Assembly: GCF_024707525.1 (NCBI RefSeq)
Contig: NZ_CP062231.1
Location: 62,001-126,000 of the forward strand
Length of the DNA: 64,000 bases
Direction: 5' to 3'
Source: Rhizobium sp. TH2
GTDB lineage: Bacteria; Pseudomonadota; Alphaproteobacteria; Rhizobiales; Rhizobiaceae
Position 1 is the stretch's first letter, and each line of letters opens with the position of its first letter. Under the pieces are notes generated by a model that made no database searches, was not told the origin of the DNA, and saw nothing but the letters and a program-made list of their open reading frames with translations. The position numbers and the translations under genes are program-made. Shown one piece after another: positions 6,794 to 15,860 of this stretch.

Positions 6794-8116
6794 TCAGGGG
6801 ACGATGACTTCGGCAGCCAGGCCGCCGCCCTCGCGATTGTAGAGCCGGATCGAGCCGCCGATCGCGGTGGCCAATTGCTGTGCGATGGCGAGGCCGAGAC
6901 CGGTGCCGCCGGTTTCCCGGTTGCGCGATTGCTCGAGCCGGTAGAAGGGCTGCATCGCGGCATCGAGTTGATCGTCGGGAATGCCCGGCCCGCGATCCAT
7001 CACGGTGATGGCAATCGCATTCCCATCGCGCCGCTCGACGCTGATCTCTGCTTCTCCCGCGAATTTCAATGCATTGTCGATGAAATTCGACAGGATACGG
7101 CGAAGCGCATGGGGCTTGGTCAGGACCGTGCCCTCCGCCTTGCTGATAACGCTCACGGCCTTTCCCGTATCCTGATAGTCGTAGGTGATGCTCTCGATGA
7201 AGGATGCGATATCGATGCGCGACATCTTCTCGACATTGCCATGCGCGCTGCGGGCATAGGCGATGCCATCCTGCACCAGCCGCTCGATTTCGCCGAGATC
7301 GCGGATCAGCTTGCCCCGCTCGACCGATTCGTCCGCCATTTCCGCGCGCAGCCGCATGCGGGTGATCGGCGTCTGCAGGTCGTGCGAGATCGCAGCCAGG
7401 ATCTGCACCCGCTCTTCGAGATAATGGGCGATTCGTTCGCGCATCGCATTGAACGCGCGCGCCGCATGGGCGACCTCGCTTGGTCCTTCTTCGCTCATCG
7501 GGGCGCTTTTTCTGTTGGGGTCCAGCGCATTCGCCGCTGAGGCGAGTTGTGCCAGCGGCCGTATCGCCAGCCGCACGGCAAACCAAGTGCAGAGGAGGAG
7601 GAGCGCCATCTGGATCGCCAGGACATAAGGCAGCCATTCCGCGATCGGCATCACCCCTCTCGGGGTCACGTCGATCGTCAGCGGCGAACCGTCGCTGAGG
7701 GTGAGATGCGCCTGCAGCCGCCGGCCGTCGCCCGGGATCAACTCGACCCGCAAGGGAAACTTGTGCCCCGCCGCCTCCTCGATTCTGCCGGCGATCTCGG
7801 CGGCACGGCCAGACAGATCGGGCACGCCTGACTCGCCTGGCCCCAGTACGAAGCGGTAGCTGCCCCGGCTCAACCGAGTGAGCCAATCCGGCCGTTCATT
7901 CGCAGGCAGCCGGTCAAGGATGGCGATCGAGGTCGCGACATCGGTTTCGAGCGTGCCGAGCATGACGGCCTTCGCCGACATATAGCGTTCGATAAAGAGG
8001 ATGCTGAACGAAAGCCCATAAGCCACGGCGAGACCGGCAAACAGGATGACGAAAAGCCGGGATCGCAGGGAGCGCGGCCAGAGGCCGAGCGTATGGGGCT
8101 TGGCTTTTGCGGTCAT
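6794..8116 (-). CDS. Sensor histidine kinase of a two-component system
   Basis: 440 residues. Two membrane segments (about 21-43 and 161-184) enclose a periplasmic sensor of roughly 115 residues, followed by HAMP, a HisKA domain with H245 in ISHDLQTP, and an ATPase domain with the N box (NFIDNALKF), DRGPGIPD and GTGLGLAIAQQL. All catalytic motifs are intact. The start overlaps the stop of the response regulator gene by four bases, so the pair is translationally coupled. The signal sensed is unknown. Confidence 0.9.
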   Translation of the reverse strand: MTAKAKPHTLGLWPRSLRSRLFVILFAGLAVAYGLSFSILFIERYMSAKAVMLGTLETDVATSIAILDRLPANERPDWLTRLSRGSYRFVLGPGESGVPDLSGRAAEIAGRIEEAAGHKFPLRVELIPGDGRRLQAHLTLSDGSPLTIDVTPRGVMPIAEWLPYVLAIQMALLLLCTWFAVRLAIRPLAQLASAANALDPNRKSAPMSEEGPSEVAHAARAFNAMRERIAHYLEERVQILAAISHDLQTPITRMRLRAEMADESVERGKLIRDLGEIERLVQDGIAYARSAHGNVEKMSRIDIASFIESITYDYQDTGKAVSVISKAEGTVLTKPHALRRILSNFIDNALKFAGEAEISVERRDGNAIAITVMDRGPGIPDDQLDAAMQPFYRLEQSRNRETGGTGLGLAIAQQLATAIGGSIRLYNREGGGLAAEVIVP

Positions 8117-8853
8117 TGGCGCGGCTCCGAAATCTCGACGGGAACCGAAAAGACATAGCCCTCGCTCCGTACCGTCTTGATATAGGCCGGCTCGCGCGCA
8201 TCGTCGCCGAGGCGCTGGCGCAGGCGGCTGACCATCAGATCGATCGAGCGGTCGAACAACTCGGAATCGCGCCCCTGCGTCAGGTTCAACAACTGGTCGC
8301 GATTAAGCACCCGCTGCGGATGGTCGATGAAGACGCGCAGCAGCCGATACTCCGCGCCGCTGAGCGCGATCTCCGTGCCCTGCTTGTCGATGAGATGCCG
8401 GCCGACCGTGTCGAGCTGCCAGTCGCCGAAGGTCAGCAATTGGCCGGCTTCCGAGATCTGCAGGTTGGGTGGCAGCATGCGCGTCCGCCGCAACACGGCC
8501 TTGATGCGGGCGAGCAGTTCGCGGGCCGCAAAGGGCTTCGGCAGGTAGTCGTCCGCTCCCATTTCGAGGCCGATGATCCTGTCCATCTCGTCGCTGCGCG
8601 CTGTCAGCATCAGGATCGGCGTCGCCTTGTGTTTGCCGGCCCGCAGTTCGCGGGTAAGCACCAATCCGTCATCGCCGGGCATCATCACATCGAGCACGAT
8701 GAGATCGACCGTGTTGGTCTCGAGAAACTTGCGCATCTGGCGGCCATCGGCGGCAGCCGTGGCGCGGAGCCCGTTCTTGGTCAGATAGCTCGAGACCAGT
8801 TCGCGAATCTCGCGATCGTCATCGACGATCAGGACGTGGTCGATATGTTCCAT
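8113..8853 (-). CDS. OmpR-family response regulator
   Basis: 246 residues: receiver domain with D11/D12, phospho-acceptor D55 in LIVLDVMMPG and K106, then a winged-helix DNA-binding domain (about 150-235). It works with the sensor kinase encoded directly downstream, with which it overlaps by four bases. The next upstream unit is a hydrolase/DipZ pair whose promoter region holds a 10-bp-period direct repeat that could be a target. Confidence 0.9.
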   Translation of the reverse strand: MEHIDHVLIVDDDREIRELVSSYLTKNGLRATAAADGRQMRKFLETNTVDLIVLDVMMPGDDGLVLTRELRAGKHKATPILMLTARSDEMDRIIGLEMGADDYLPKPFAARELLARIKAVLRRTRMLPPNLQISEAGQLLTFGDWQLDTVGRHLIDKQGTEIALSGAEYRLLRVFIDHPQRVLNRDQLLNLTQGRDSELFDRSIDLMVSRLRQRLGDDAREPAYIKTVRSEGYVFSVPVEISEPRQ

Positions 8854-8934
8854 ATGGCATTTCCGGACGTTTGGTGGCGATCGGCGGACATCACTGTCCG
8901 CTGCATTTCCTTAGACCTTCAATGGCCTGCCGCG

Positions 8935-9987
8935 CTAGAGGCGAACCACATCGAGAACCGCCTGTGCGAATTCCCGCGGCGCCTCCTGCGGCAGGTTATG
9001 GCCGATGCCGCCTGTGATGGTGCGGTGTTGGTACTTGCCCGAGAACTTGGCCGCATAGGCCGCTGGCTCCGGGTGCGGCGCGCCGTTGGCGTCACCTTCC
9101 ATCGTGATGGTCGGCACGGAGATCTTCGGGCCTTTGGCGAGCGTTTCCTCATAGGCATCGAAGCGGGCTTCGCCATCCTCGACCCCGAGCCGCCAGCGAT
9201 AGTTATGGATGGTGATCGCCACATGGTCGGGATTGTCGAGCGACTTGGCCGATCGCTCGAAGGTGGCGTCGTCGAACGCCCAGGTCGGCGAGGCCGTCTG
9301 CCAGATAAGGCGCGCGAATTCGTGTGTATTGGCTGCGTAGCCCAGGCGCCCACGCTCGGTCGCGAAATAGAATTGATACCACCAGGCGAGTTCAGCCTTC
9401 GGCGGCAGCGGCTTGGCATTGATTGCCTGGCTGCCGATCAGGTAGCCGCTGACCGAGACGAGTGCGCGGCAGCGTTCGGGCCAAAGTGCGGCCATGATAC
9501 ATGCGGTGCGAGCACCCCAATCATAGCCGGCGATGATCGCCGAATCGATGCCAAGCGCGTCCATCAGCGCAATCATGTCGGCTGCCAGCGCCGACTGCTG
9601 GCTGTTGCGCGGCGTCGCCGAAGACAGGAACCGCGTCGTGCCATAGCCACGCAGATGCGGCACGACCACCCGATAACCCTCGGCGGCGAGGATAGGCGCC
9701 ACATCGACATAGCTGTGGATGTCGTATGGCCAGCCGTGCAGGAGCAGCGCGACCGGTCCATCCCGCGGCCCGGCCTCGGCATAACCAATTTCGAGATCGC
9801 CTGCCTTGATGCTCTTCAGTGTTTCGAACGACGTATGGGGCGCTGCGCGCGTCGCCGGGATAGTGCCACTGCTCGCCTTGCTGGTCGCCGCGCGGGCGGG
9901 GCTCACGAGCCCGAGTTCCACGGCAGCGACAGTCAGGGCGGCCATGCCGAACAGGCGGCGGCGTTCGAGGTTGATTTCAACGGTCAT
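8935..9987 (-). CDS. Exported alpha/beta hydrolase (epoxide-hydrolase-like)
   Basis: About 350 residues. The N-terminus has ERRRLFGMAALTVAAVELG ending in PARAA, a Tat-like signal peptide. The rest is an alpha/beta hydrolase fold: HGWPYDIHSY oxyanion loop, nucleophile motif GYDWGAR (Asp as nucleophile, as in epoxide hydrolases and haloalkane dehalogenases) and a late GIGHNLPQEAP histidine. The ATG at 9987 follows GGAGAG and is preferred to in-frame ATGs upstream. It is divergent from the dipZ-type gene. Substrate unknown. Confidence 0.8.
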   Translation of the reverse strand: MTVEINLERRRLFGMAALTVAAVELGLVSPARAATSKASSGTIPATRAAPHTSFETLKSIKAGDLEIGYAEAGPRDGPVALLLHGWPYDIHSYVDVAPILAAEGYRVVVPHLRGYGTTRFLSSATPRNSQQSALAADMIALMDALGIDSAIIAGYDWGARTACIMAALWPERCRALVSVSGYLIGSQAINAKPLPPKAELAWWYQFYFATERGRLGYAANTHEFARLIWQTASPTWAFDDATFERSAKSLDNPDHVAITIHNYRWRLGVEDGEARFDAYEETLAKGPKISVPTITMEGDANGAPHPEPAAYAAKFSGKYQHRTITGGIGHNLPQEAPREFAQAVLDVVRL

Positions 9988-10097
9988 CGGTCTCTCCATC
10001 GGTTCGAACATGGTGGTGAGAAAGCCGGATCCATGTATCTCCCTTATGTCCACGACTGGTGGTTTTGTATCGTTCTGTAGCCGCGCTGCCCGGCCTG

Positions 10098-10113
10098 TAC
10101 ATTCCGATACATT
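10098..10113. promoter_or_regulatory. Direct-repeat candidate for response-regulator binding
   Basis: TACATT is repeated at 10098-10103 and 10108-10113, one helical turn apart, between the divergent hydrolase and dipZ-type genes. OmpR-family regulators bind tandem half-sites with this period, and such a regulator is encoded next door. The assignment is inference. Confidence 0.3.
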
Positions 10114-10227
10114 TCCCCGGCCCAGTGGACACATGCCGGATACGTCGCCCCCGCCAAATGCGTCTCGTTGCTTGTGCCGGCCGCTGCCGGGGCAATCCCC
10201 GTCAAACGGTTATCAAAGGAAACGAAG

Positions 10228-12000
10228 ATGACGCTCATTATCATTGCCTATCTCGGAGGCGCGCTGACGATCCTCAGCCCGTGTATCCTCCCCATCCTGC
10301 CCTTCGTGTTCGCCCGCGCCGGCCAGCCCTTCATGAAGAGCACGCTGCCGTTGCTGATGGGCATGGCGATCACCTTCGCTTTCGTCGCGACCCTCGCTGC
10401 AGTCGGCGGAAGCTGGGCCGTCCATGCCAACGAATATGGCCGGTTTGTCGCGCTGGCGCTGCTCGCGGTGTTCGGCCTCAGCCTGCTGTCGCCACATGTG
10501 GCGAGCGTGATCGCCCGGCCCGTCGTCGAATTCGGCAACCGGCTTGTGTCATCCGCGGGAAATCCCGCAGCGCCGACAATAGCCGGCTCCCTTGTCCTCG
10601 GCATCGCGACCGGACTGCTCTGGGCCCCTTGCGCGGGACCAATCCTCGGCCTCGTGCTGACGGGTGCGGCCCTTCAAGGCGCCAATGTCGAGACGACACT
10701 GTTGCTCCTCGCCTATGCAGCGGGCGCTGCAACCTCGCTCGCCATCGCGCTGTTCGCCGGCGGCAAGGTTTTCTCCCGGATGAAACAGTCCCTGGGCCTG
10801 AGCGAAAGGCTTCGCCAGGGTCTTGGTGTGGCGGTTCTCGTGGGTGTCACCGTGATCGCGCTCGGCGCCGATACGGGCCTGCTGGCACGACTTTCCTATG
10901 CCAGCACCGCGGTCTTCGAACAGGCGGTGATCGACCGTTTGCATGAGGAGAAATCTCGGAACCGGGCCTCGGTAGTCGCTGACAACAGCTCGATGACGAT
11001 GGTCGCGAATTCCAAGGCGCCCTTCATCAGCGAACTGCCGGTCGAGGGTATCGCGCCAGCGCTTGATGGTGCCGTCGATTGGCTGAACTCCAAGCCGCTG
11101 ACGGCAACTGACCTGCGCGGCAAGGTCGTCCTCGTGGATTTCTGGACCTATTCCTGCATCAACTGCATTCGCACCGTGCCCTATGTCCGCGCCTGGGCGG
11201 AGAAGTACAAGGACCAGGGCCTCGTCGTCATTGGCGTCCATGCCCCCGAATTCGCCTTCGAGAAGAAGATCGACAATGTCCGCAAGGCTGTCGAGGACTT
11301 CAAGATCGGCTATCCGGTCGCCATCGACAACGACTTCCGCATCTGGCGCGCTTTCGAGAACAGCTACTGGCCGGCGCACTACCTGATCGATGCGAAGGGG
11401 CAGTTGCGCTACCATCATTTCGGCGAGGGCAATTATGCCCAGACCGAGCAGGCCATCCAGGATCTGATGCGCGAGGCCGGCAAGAAGATGGCGGCCGAAG
11501 CAACGGTCACGCCGGATGCGAAGGGCACCGAAATTGCTCCCGACCTCCAGAACATCCGGTCGGGCGAGACCTATCTCGGCTATGATCGCGCCGCGAGCTT
11601 CGTGTCACCCGAAGGCCTGCTGTCGAATACGTCGCGCGACTACTCCGTAACCGAACCCGGCCTCAATGAATGGGGTCTCTCGGGTCGCTGGACGGTCGCT
11701 GCCGAAAAGGCAGTCCTCGATAATGCCGGCGGCGGCATCGCCTACCGCTTCAGCGCGCGTGATCTTCATCTGGTGCTCGGACCGCGGGCCGACGGCAAGC
11801 CCGTCCGTTTCAAGGTGACCGTGGACGGCAAGGCACCGGGCAAGGACCATGGCGCCGATATCGATGCCGATGGCAACGGCCAGATCACCACCACCAAGCT
11901 CTACCAACTCGTCCGCCAGGCGGGCGATGTCGAGGCGCGCAATTTCGAAATCCGCTTCCTCGGTCCCGGCGTCGAGGCCTACGCTTTCACCTTCGACTAG
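10228..12000 (+). CDS. DipZ-type protein: CcdA membrane domain fused to thioredoxin domain
   Basis: 590 residues. The N-terminal part (about 1-245) is a CcdA-like membrane domain with the paired cysteines C19 (LSPCILPILPF) and C135 (WAPCAGPILG). It passes electrons from the cytoplasm to a periplasmic thioredoxin-like domain (about 285-425) whose active site is CINC, C310 and C313. A C-terminal beta-rich domain (about 440-590) matches DipZ architecture. The ATG at 10228 follows AAAGGAAACGAAG. Likely role is periplasmic thiol reduction or repair. An alpha/beta hydrolase gene follows after 45 bases, probably in the same operon. Confidence 0.85.
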   Translation: MTLIIIAYLGGALTILSPCILPILPFVFARAGQPFMKSTLPLLMGMAITFAFVATLAAVGGSWAVHANEYGRFVALALLAVFGLSLLSPHVASVIARPVVEFGNRLVSSAGNPAAPTIAGSLVLGIATGLLWAPCAGPILGLVLTGAALQGANVETTLLLLAYAAGAATSLAIALFAGGKVFSRMKQSLGLSERLRQGLGVAVLVGVTVIALGADTGLLARLSYASTAVFEQAVIDRLHEEKSRNRASVVADNSSMTMVANSKAPFISELPVEGIAPALDGAVDWLNSKPLTATDLRGKVVLVDFWTYSCINCIRTVPYVRAWAEKYKDQGLVVIGVHAPEFAFEKKIDNVRKAVEDFKIGYPVAIDNDFRIWRAFENSYWPAHYLIDAKGQLRYHHFGEGNYAQTEQAIQDLMREAGKKMAAEATVTPDAKGTEIAPDLQNIRSGETYLGYDRAASFVSPEGLLSNTSRDYSVTEPGLNEWGLSGRWTVAAEKAVLDNAGGGIAYRFSARDLHLVLGPRADGKPVRFKVTVDGKAPGKDHGADIDADGNGQITTTKLYQLVRQAGDVEARNFEIRFLGPGVEAYAFTFD

Positions 12001-12045
12001 GCGCATCCAACCCCAACCTCACTCATCAACCAAAGGAAACCGACC

Positions 12046-12798
12046 ATGAGCCGCATATCCACATTCGCTCTCGCATTCTTCACCAGCGCCATCGCCTTCG
12101 CAGCCCAAGCAGCCGAGGTCCGCAACATCGTCATCGTGCATGGCGCGCTGGCCGACGGCTCCGGCTGGCGCAAAGCGACCGAGATTCTCGAAAGCCGCGG
12201 CTACAACGTCACCATCGTCCAGCAGCCGATCACCTCGCTCGCCGATGACGTGGCGGCGACAACCCGGGTGCTCGACCTGCAGACCGGCCCGACCCTGCTT
12301 GTCGGTCATAGCTATGGCGGCATGGTGATCAGCGAAGCCGGTGACCGGCCGGATGTCGCGGGCCTCGTCTATGTCGCAGCCTTCCAGTCGGACAAGGGCG
12401 AAAGCCTGATCGCGCTTGCAAGCTCAAAGCCTGCCGGCGGCATGAACATCCGCGAGACGAAGGACGGCCAGTATCTCTATATCGACCCGGCCGCATTCGC
12501 CAACGACTTTGCCGCCGACCTGCCGAAGGACGAGGCTGCCTTCCTGGCGAAGTCGCAGGTCTTCGCCTCGAAGAAATCCTTCATCACCAAGGCGGGGAAT
12601 CCCGCGTGGCGCACCAAGAAGAGCTGGTCGATCGTGGCCACGCGGGACCGCTCCATCAATCCGGAACTCGAACGCGACATGGCCAAACGCGCCGGTAGCA
12701 TCGTGACCGAGATCGAAGCAAGCCACGCCGTCTTCGCTTCGCAGCGCGAGAAGGTCGCCGACGTCATCGACCAGGCAGCCAAGGCACTCGGCAACTGA
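12046..12798 (+). CDS. Secreted alpha/beta hydrolase
   Basis: 250 residues. A signal peptide (FALAFFTSAIAFAAQAAE) is followed by a short alpha/beta hydrolase: VHGALADGSGW, nucleophile elbow GHSYGG with serine, and a late SHAVFASQ histidine. Proteins like this are annotated as salicylate/methyl-ester esterase-like; the substrate is unknown. AAAGGAAACC precedes the ATG. It probably shares a transcript with the DipZ-type gene and ends before a strong hairpin. Confidence 0.82.
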   Translation: MSRISTFALAFFTSAIAFAAQAAEVRNIVIVHGALADGSGWRKATEILESRGYNVTIVQQPITSLADDVAATTRVLDLQTGPTLLVGHSYGGMVISEAGDRPDVAGLVYVAAFQSDKGESLIALASSKPAGGMNIRETKDGQYLYIDPAAFANDFAADLPKDEAAFLAKSQVFASKKSFITKAGNPAWRTKKSWSIVATRDRSINPELERDMAKRAGSIVTEIEASHAVFASQREKVADVIDQAAKALGN

Positions 12799-12806
12799 TC
12801 ATGCGG

Positions 12807-12838
12807 TGGCAGCCGCTCCGGCGGCTGCCATTCTCCTT
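12807..12838 (+). terminator. Hairpin terminator after hydrolase gene
   Basis: A perfect 10-bp stem TGGCAGCCGC / GCGGCTGCCA with a TCCG loop, followed by TTCTCCTT, eight bases after the hydrolase stop. It also lies between convergent genes. Confidence 0.65.
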
Positions 12839-12859
12839 GCCCACGCGCAGACTGGATCC

Positions 12860-13762
12860 CTAGCTGACCATTGCCACACGCGCGTAACGGCCCGGCGGCT
12901 GGCCAACATGGCGGCTGAATGCGGTGCTGAACGTGCTGGCGGAGCGATAGCCGACCCGCTCGGCGACGTCGGCAAGGGCGACGTCGTGGCTCCGGAGCAA
13001 ATCCTTGGCGATCGCCATGCGCCATCCGAGCAGGTATTCCATCGGCGGAACGCCCACGGCGCGCGTGAAGCGCTCGAAAAAGGCGGAGCGGGATAGCGCC
13101 GCCGCCTTGGCAAGTTCGATCATCGTCCAGGCGCGCGCGGGATCGCCGTGCATCAGCCGTATCGCAGCCGCCAGCCGCGCATCGCCCAGTCCTCTAAGTA
13201 GTCCGGGAGGCGCGTCGCCCTGCACCGATCGCAGTGCTTCGACCAGCATCACTTCGACGAGGCGTGAGAGCACGAGGTCGCGACCAGTGCGCTGTTCGTC
13301 CGCTTCCTCGGCGACCAGCCGCATCAATGTTGAAAGCCGCGCCGCGCCGCGCACATGCACCAGCGTCGGCAGCATCGAGACGAGCAATCCCACATCCCGT
13401 GAGTCGAAGATGAAATAGCCGCCGAGCAGGCGCACATCGGGCTCGCCATCCGGCCTGCCGTGGCGGACCTCGTCCGTCGGGGCAGGGGCAGTCTTCGGGT
13501 CGATGAAAGCAGGCGTTGCCGGCTCGAAGCCCGAGATGATGAAGCCGGGAGTCGATGGCAGCAGCACGAAATCGCCGGCCTCGAGCGTGATGGGCTCCTG
13601 CCCATCGACCGCGAGCCGGCAACTACCCTCGATGACGGTGCAAAAGCTGGGATGGCCGAAATCGGAATAGCGCACGGCCCAGCGGCCGGCGCCGCTGATG
13701 CCCTTGGTGAAGACCGTGCGCGGCCGGAGCAACGTGATGATTTCGGAGAGCGGATCGATCAT
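12860..13762 (-). CDS. AraC-family transcriptional regulator with cupin sensor domain
   Basis: 300 residues. The N-terminal half is an AraC-type cupin (SFCTVIEGSCRLAVDGQEPITLEAGDF pattern, split here by a conserved glycine), and the C-terminal about 100 residues are the double helix-turn-helix (LSRSAFFERFTRAVG and VAERVGYRSASTFSTAF). Regulators with this layout usually control an adjacent oxidoreductase; the SDR gene at 13861 is divergent and is the probable target. Effector unknown. Confidence 0.88.
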   Translation of the reverse strand: MIDPLSEIITLLRPRTVFTKGISGAGRWAVRYSDFGHPSFCTVIEGSCRLAVDGQEPITLEAGDFVLLPSTPGFIISGFEPATPAFIDPKTAPAPTDEVRHGRPDGEPDVRLLGGYFIFDSRDVGLLVSMLPTLVHVRGAARLSTLMRLVAEEADEQRTGRDLVLSRLVEVMLVEALRSVQGDAPPGLLRGLGDARLAAAIRLMHGDPARAWTMIELAKAAALSRSAFFERFTRAVGVPPMEYLLGWRMAIAKDLLRSHDVALADVAERVGYRSASTFSTAFSRHVGQPPGRYARVAMVS

Positions 13763-13860
13763 AACAGGACGTTAGCAAATGAATTATGGACTTTCAATCG
13801 TAGAAAATCCTGTCTAGGCGCGATATTTCTAAGTCATCGCAACCCAACAAGGATCAGACA

Positions 13861-14604
13861 ATGAAAACCGTAATGATTACCGGCTGCTCGTCCGGCTATG
13901 GCCTGGAAACCGCCCGCCATTTTCACACGATGGGCTGGAACGTGATCGCCACGATGCGGACGCCACGCGAGGATGTTCTACCCAAATCGGACCGGATTCG
14001 CGTTCTTGCGCTCGATGTCACCAGGCCGGCGAGTATCGCGGCAGCGCTCGAAGCCAGTGGCCTGATCGACGCATTGGTCAATAATGCCGGCATCGGCGGG
14101 TTCGGCGCCTTCGAGGCGACCCCCATGAGCACGGTGCGCGAGATCTTCGAGACCAACACATTCGGCGTCATGGCGATGACTCAGGCGGTGGTACCCCAGT
14201 TCCGCAGCCGCGGCTCGGGTGTCGTGGTGAATGTCACCTCGAGCGCCACATTCGTGCCCATGCCGCTGGTGGCCGTCTACACCGCGAGCAAGACGGCGAT
14301 CGAGGGATTCACCGGGTCGCTTGCGCATGAACTCGGTGCGTTCGGCGTGCGCGCCAAGCTTGTCGAGCCAGGCTATGGTCCCACGACGGCCTTCTCACGG
14401 AACTCGGCACCGCAGATGGAAGGGTTGATCCCGGAACCGTATGCGGCGTTTGCCGGACAGGTTCTCGCGCAATTTGCCGAGCCGAGCGAATTTACGACCG
14501 AGCCGGATGTTGCCGAGGCCGTATGGCGGGCTGCCAACGATGTGTCGGATCAGTTGCGATTTCCGGCGGGCCCGGACGCCGTGGCGCTCGCCAGCTCGGC
14601 GTGA
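13861..14604 (+). CDS. SDR-family oxidoreductase
   Basis: 247 residues, classical short-chain dehydrogenase/reductase. The NAD(P) loop is TGCSSGYG near residue 8, NNAGIGG follows, and the catalytic Ser-Tyr-Lys set appears as VTSSATF and VYTASKTAIEG. It probably uses NADP, as MR at the end of beta-2 suggests. It is divergent from the AraC regulator at 13762. Substrate unknown. Confidence 0.88.
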   Translation: MKTVMITGCSSGYGLETARHFHTMGWNVIATMRTPREDVLPKSDRIRVLALDVTRPASIAAALEASGLIDALVNNAGIGGFGAFEATPMSTVREIFETNTFGVMAMTQAVVPQFRSRGSGVVVNVTSSATFVPMPLVAVYTASKTAIEGFTGSLAHELGAFGVRAKLVEPGYGPTTAFSRNSAPQMEGLIPEPYAAFAGQVLAQFAEPSEFTTEPDVAEAVWRAANDVSDQLRFPAGPDAVALASSA

Positions 14605-14720
14605 GCAGTGTGCTTGCTGTCTATCGAATGGCTGGGTGGAATGCCTGTTCCGGTATGGGACGATTTCATGCACGGCCGGCTTCGATCCGGAGCAGCGCTT
14701 CGGAAAGCCTGATCGGGCGA

Positions 14721-14837
14721 TCAGCGGCAGGACATCGTGTAAGCGCAGGCCTGTGTGTCGCGGGTCGAGAGTTCGAACGCGGAGGCGCCGAAACTCGTCG
14801 CGACCATCGCAAACAGCAGGAAATATATGGCTTTCAT
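14721..14837 (-). CDS. Small secreted peptide with C-terminal C-X5-C (38 aa)
   Basis: The product starts MKAIYFLLFAMVATSFGASA, a signal peptide, and ends in QACAYTMSCR, so the exported peptide would be about 18 residues with two cysteines five residues apart. GAGGAA precedes the ATG and overlaps the end of the upstream sister gene, which ends 12 bases before it. Both genes form one unit and share the C-X5-C ending, which supports both as real. No known family; a disulfide-bonded exported peptide is inference. Confidence 0.55.
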   Translation of the reverse strand: MKAIYFLLFAMVATSFGASAFELSTRDTQACAYTMSCR

Positions 14838-14849
14838 GATAGGTATTCC

Positions 14850-14969
14850 TCAGTCACATGCGCTGGCAGAATCACAGGCTGCCGCGTTCGTCGTTCCTGC
14901 CGTCATTATGGAGCCGCATGTCGAAACTGTGACAATTGCGAGCAAGACATAGGCAAAAAGCTTGGTCAT
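14850..14969 (-). CDS. Small secreted peptide with C-terminal C-X5-C (39 aa)
   Basis: The product starts MTKLFAYVLLAIVTVSTCGS, a signal or lipoprotein-like leader, and ends ACDSASACD, again with two cysteines separated by five residues. GGGGGTT precedes the ATG. It is the first gene of a two-gene unit with the peptide gene at 14837. A cysteine at residue 18 could make it a lipoprotein, but the lipobox is poor. No recognised family. The gap 14970-15201 holds no other gene I can support. Confidence 0.55.
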   Translation of the reverse strand: MTKLFAYVLLAIVTVSTCGSIMTAGTTNAAACDSASACD

Positions 14970-15201
14970 GGTTAACCCCCGGTAAACGCTGCGGCACTGT
15001 GATTTTTTTATCGTGCCTGCCATATGGCATGCGACGTCGGTGCGCGCTGTTCCAAAGGTAACAGAGAGCTCGATTTAGGCTATTTGCCCTAAGCGAACCT
15101 TACCTGCACAGCAGATATTGGTGTTCATGATGGCTTGCGGGAGTGACGCATTTGCATGGCTTCCCTGCACCGGAAGCGAAGCGAAACATGCAGGCTTATA
15201 A

Positions 15202-15768
15202 TCAGGCCGTAACGTCGTGGCCTGCCTTGCGCAACAGATCATGGACATAGGCGATCGAGACGTCGCGGGCGCCGAAAAGGATATGGTACATGATAGGGGC
15301 GATCACGCCATCGACGAACGTATCGACGTCGAGCGGCTTCTCGCCGCGCGCCAGCGCGCGCCCGGCGATCAGATGTATATGATCATAGGTATAGCTGCAG
15401 CTCTGCCCGGCATAAGGTGCGTTGGCGCTGTTGGAGAAGAGGTCGCGCAGCAGCGTGCGGCCCACCGGCGAGGAGAATTCTTCCATGTATTGTTCGGCAA
15501 AGGCCTGCAGGTCGCTGTCGGTCGAGCCGGTATCGTCTGGATCCGCCACCGGGCGGAGCCGCTCGACGGCGACATCGGCGAGTAGTTCGGATAGATCCCC
15601 CCAGCGGCGGTAGATCGTCGAGGGCGGCACGCCGGCGCGCGAGGCAATCATCGGCACCGTGAGTTCATCCCGGTTCGCCTCGGCCTGCAATTCCTTGACG
15701 GCCTTGTGGACCTCCGACTGGATGCGCGCGCTTCGTCCGCCGACACGCGTCCGTTCCCGCACATTCAT
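15202..15768 (-). CDS. TetR-family transcriptional regulator
   Basis: 188 residues: N-terminal helix-turn-helix (VPMIASRAGVPPSTIYRRWGDLSELLADV, interrupted by normal TetR spacing) and a C-terminal ligand domain of the TetR_C family. It is divergent from an MFS transporter, and two 25-base palindromes with 11-base arms and 3-base spacers lie between them. One overlaps the MFS ribosome site, so repression of that transporter and of itself is likely. Confidence 0.9.
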   Translation of the reverse strand: MNVRERTRVGGRSARIQSEVHKAVKELQAEANRDELTVPMIASRAGVPPSTIYRRWGDLSELLADVAVERLRPVADPDDTGSTDSDLQAFAEQYMEEFSSPVGRTLLRDLFSNSANAPYAGQSCSYTYDHIHLIAGRALARGEKPLDVDTFVDGVIAPIMYHILFGARDVSIAYVHDLLRKAGHDVTA

Positions 15769-15814
15769 CGCCTGCTCCGCACTTTCATATATGGCACCTA
15801 TGAATATTTTTGAT

Positions 15815-15839
15815 CTTAACGCAAACTATTTGAATTAAG
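15815..15839. promoter_or_regulatory. TetR operator candidate 1
   Basis: Arms CTTAACGCAAA and TTTGAATTAAG are separated by CTA; 9 of 11 positions are symmetric. The half-site CTTAACGC is shared with the second operator 46 bases downstream. It lies in the TetR/MFS divergent promoter. Confidence 0.55.
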
Positions 15840-15860
15840 AAGGTCGCCGGTCTATATCAC

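Noticed and set aside
8107..10080. Long open frame of 657 codons on the plus strand
   Set aside because: It runs antisense through the response regulator and hydrolase genes, has an Arg/Gln/His-rich product and no domain; it is a GC-bias shadow.
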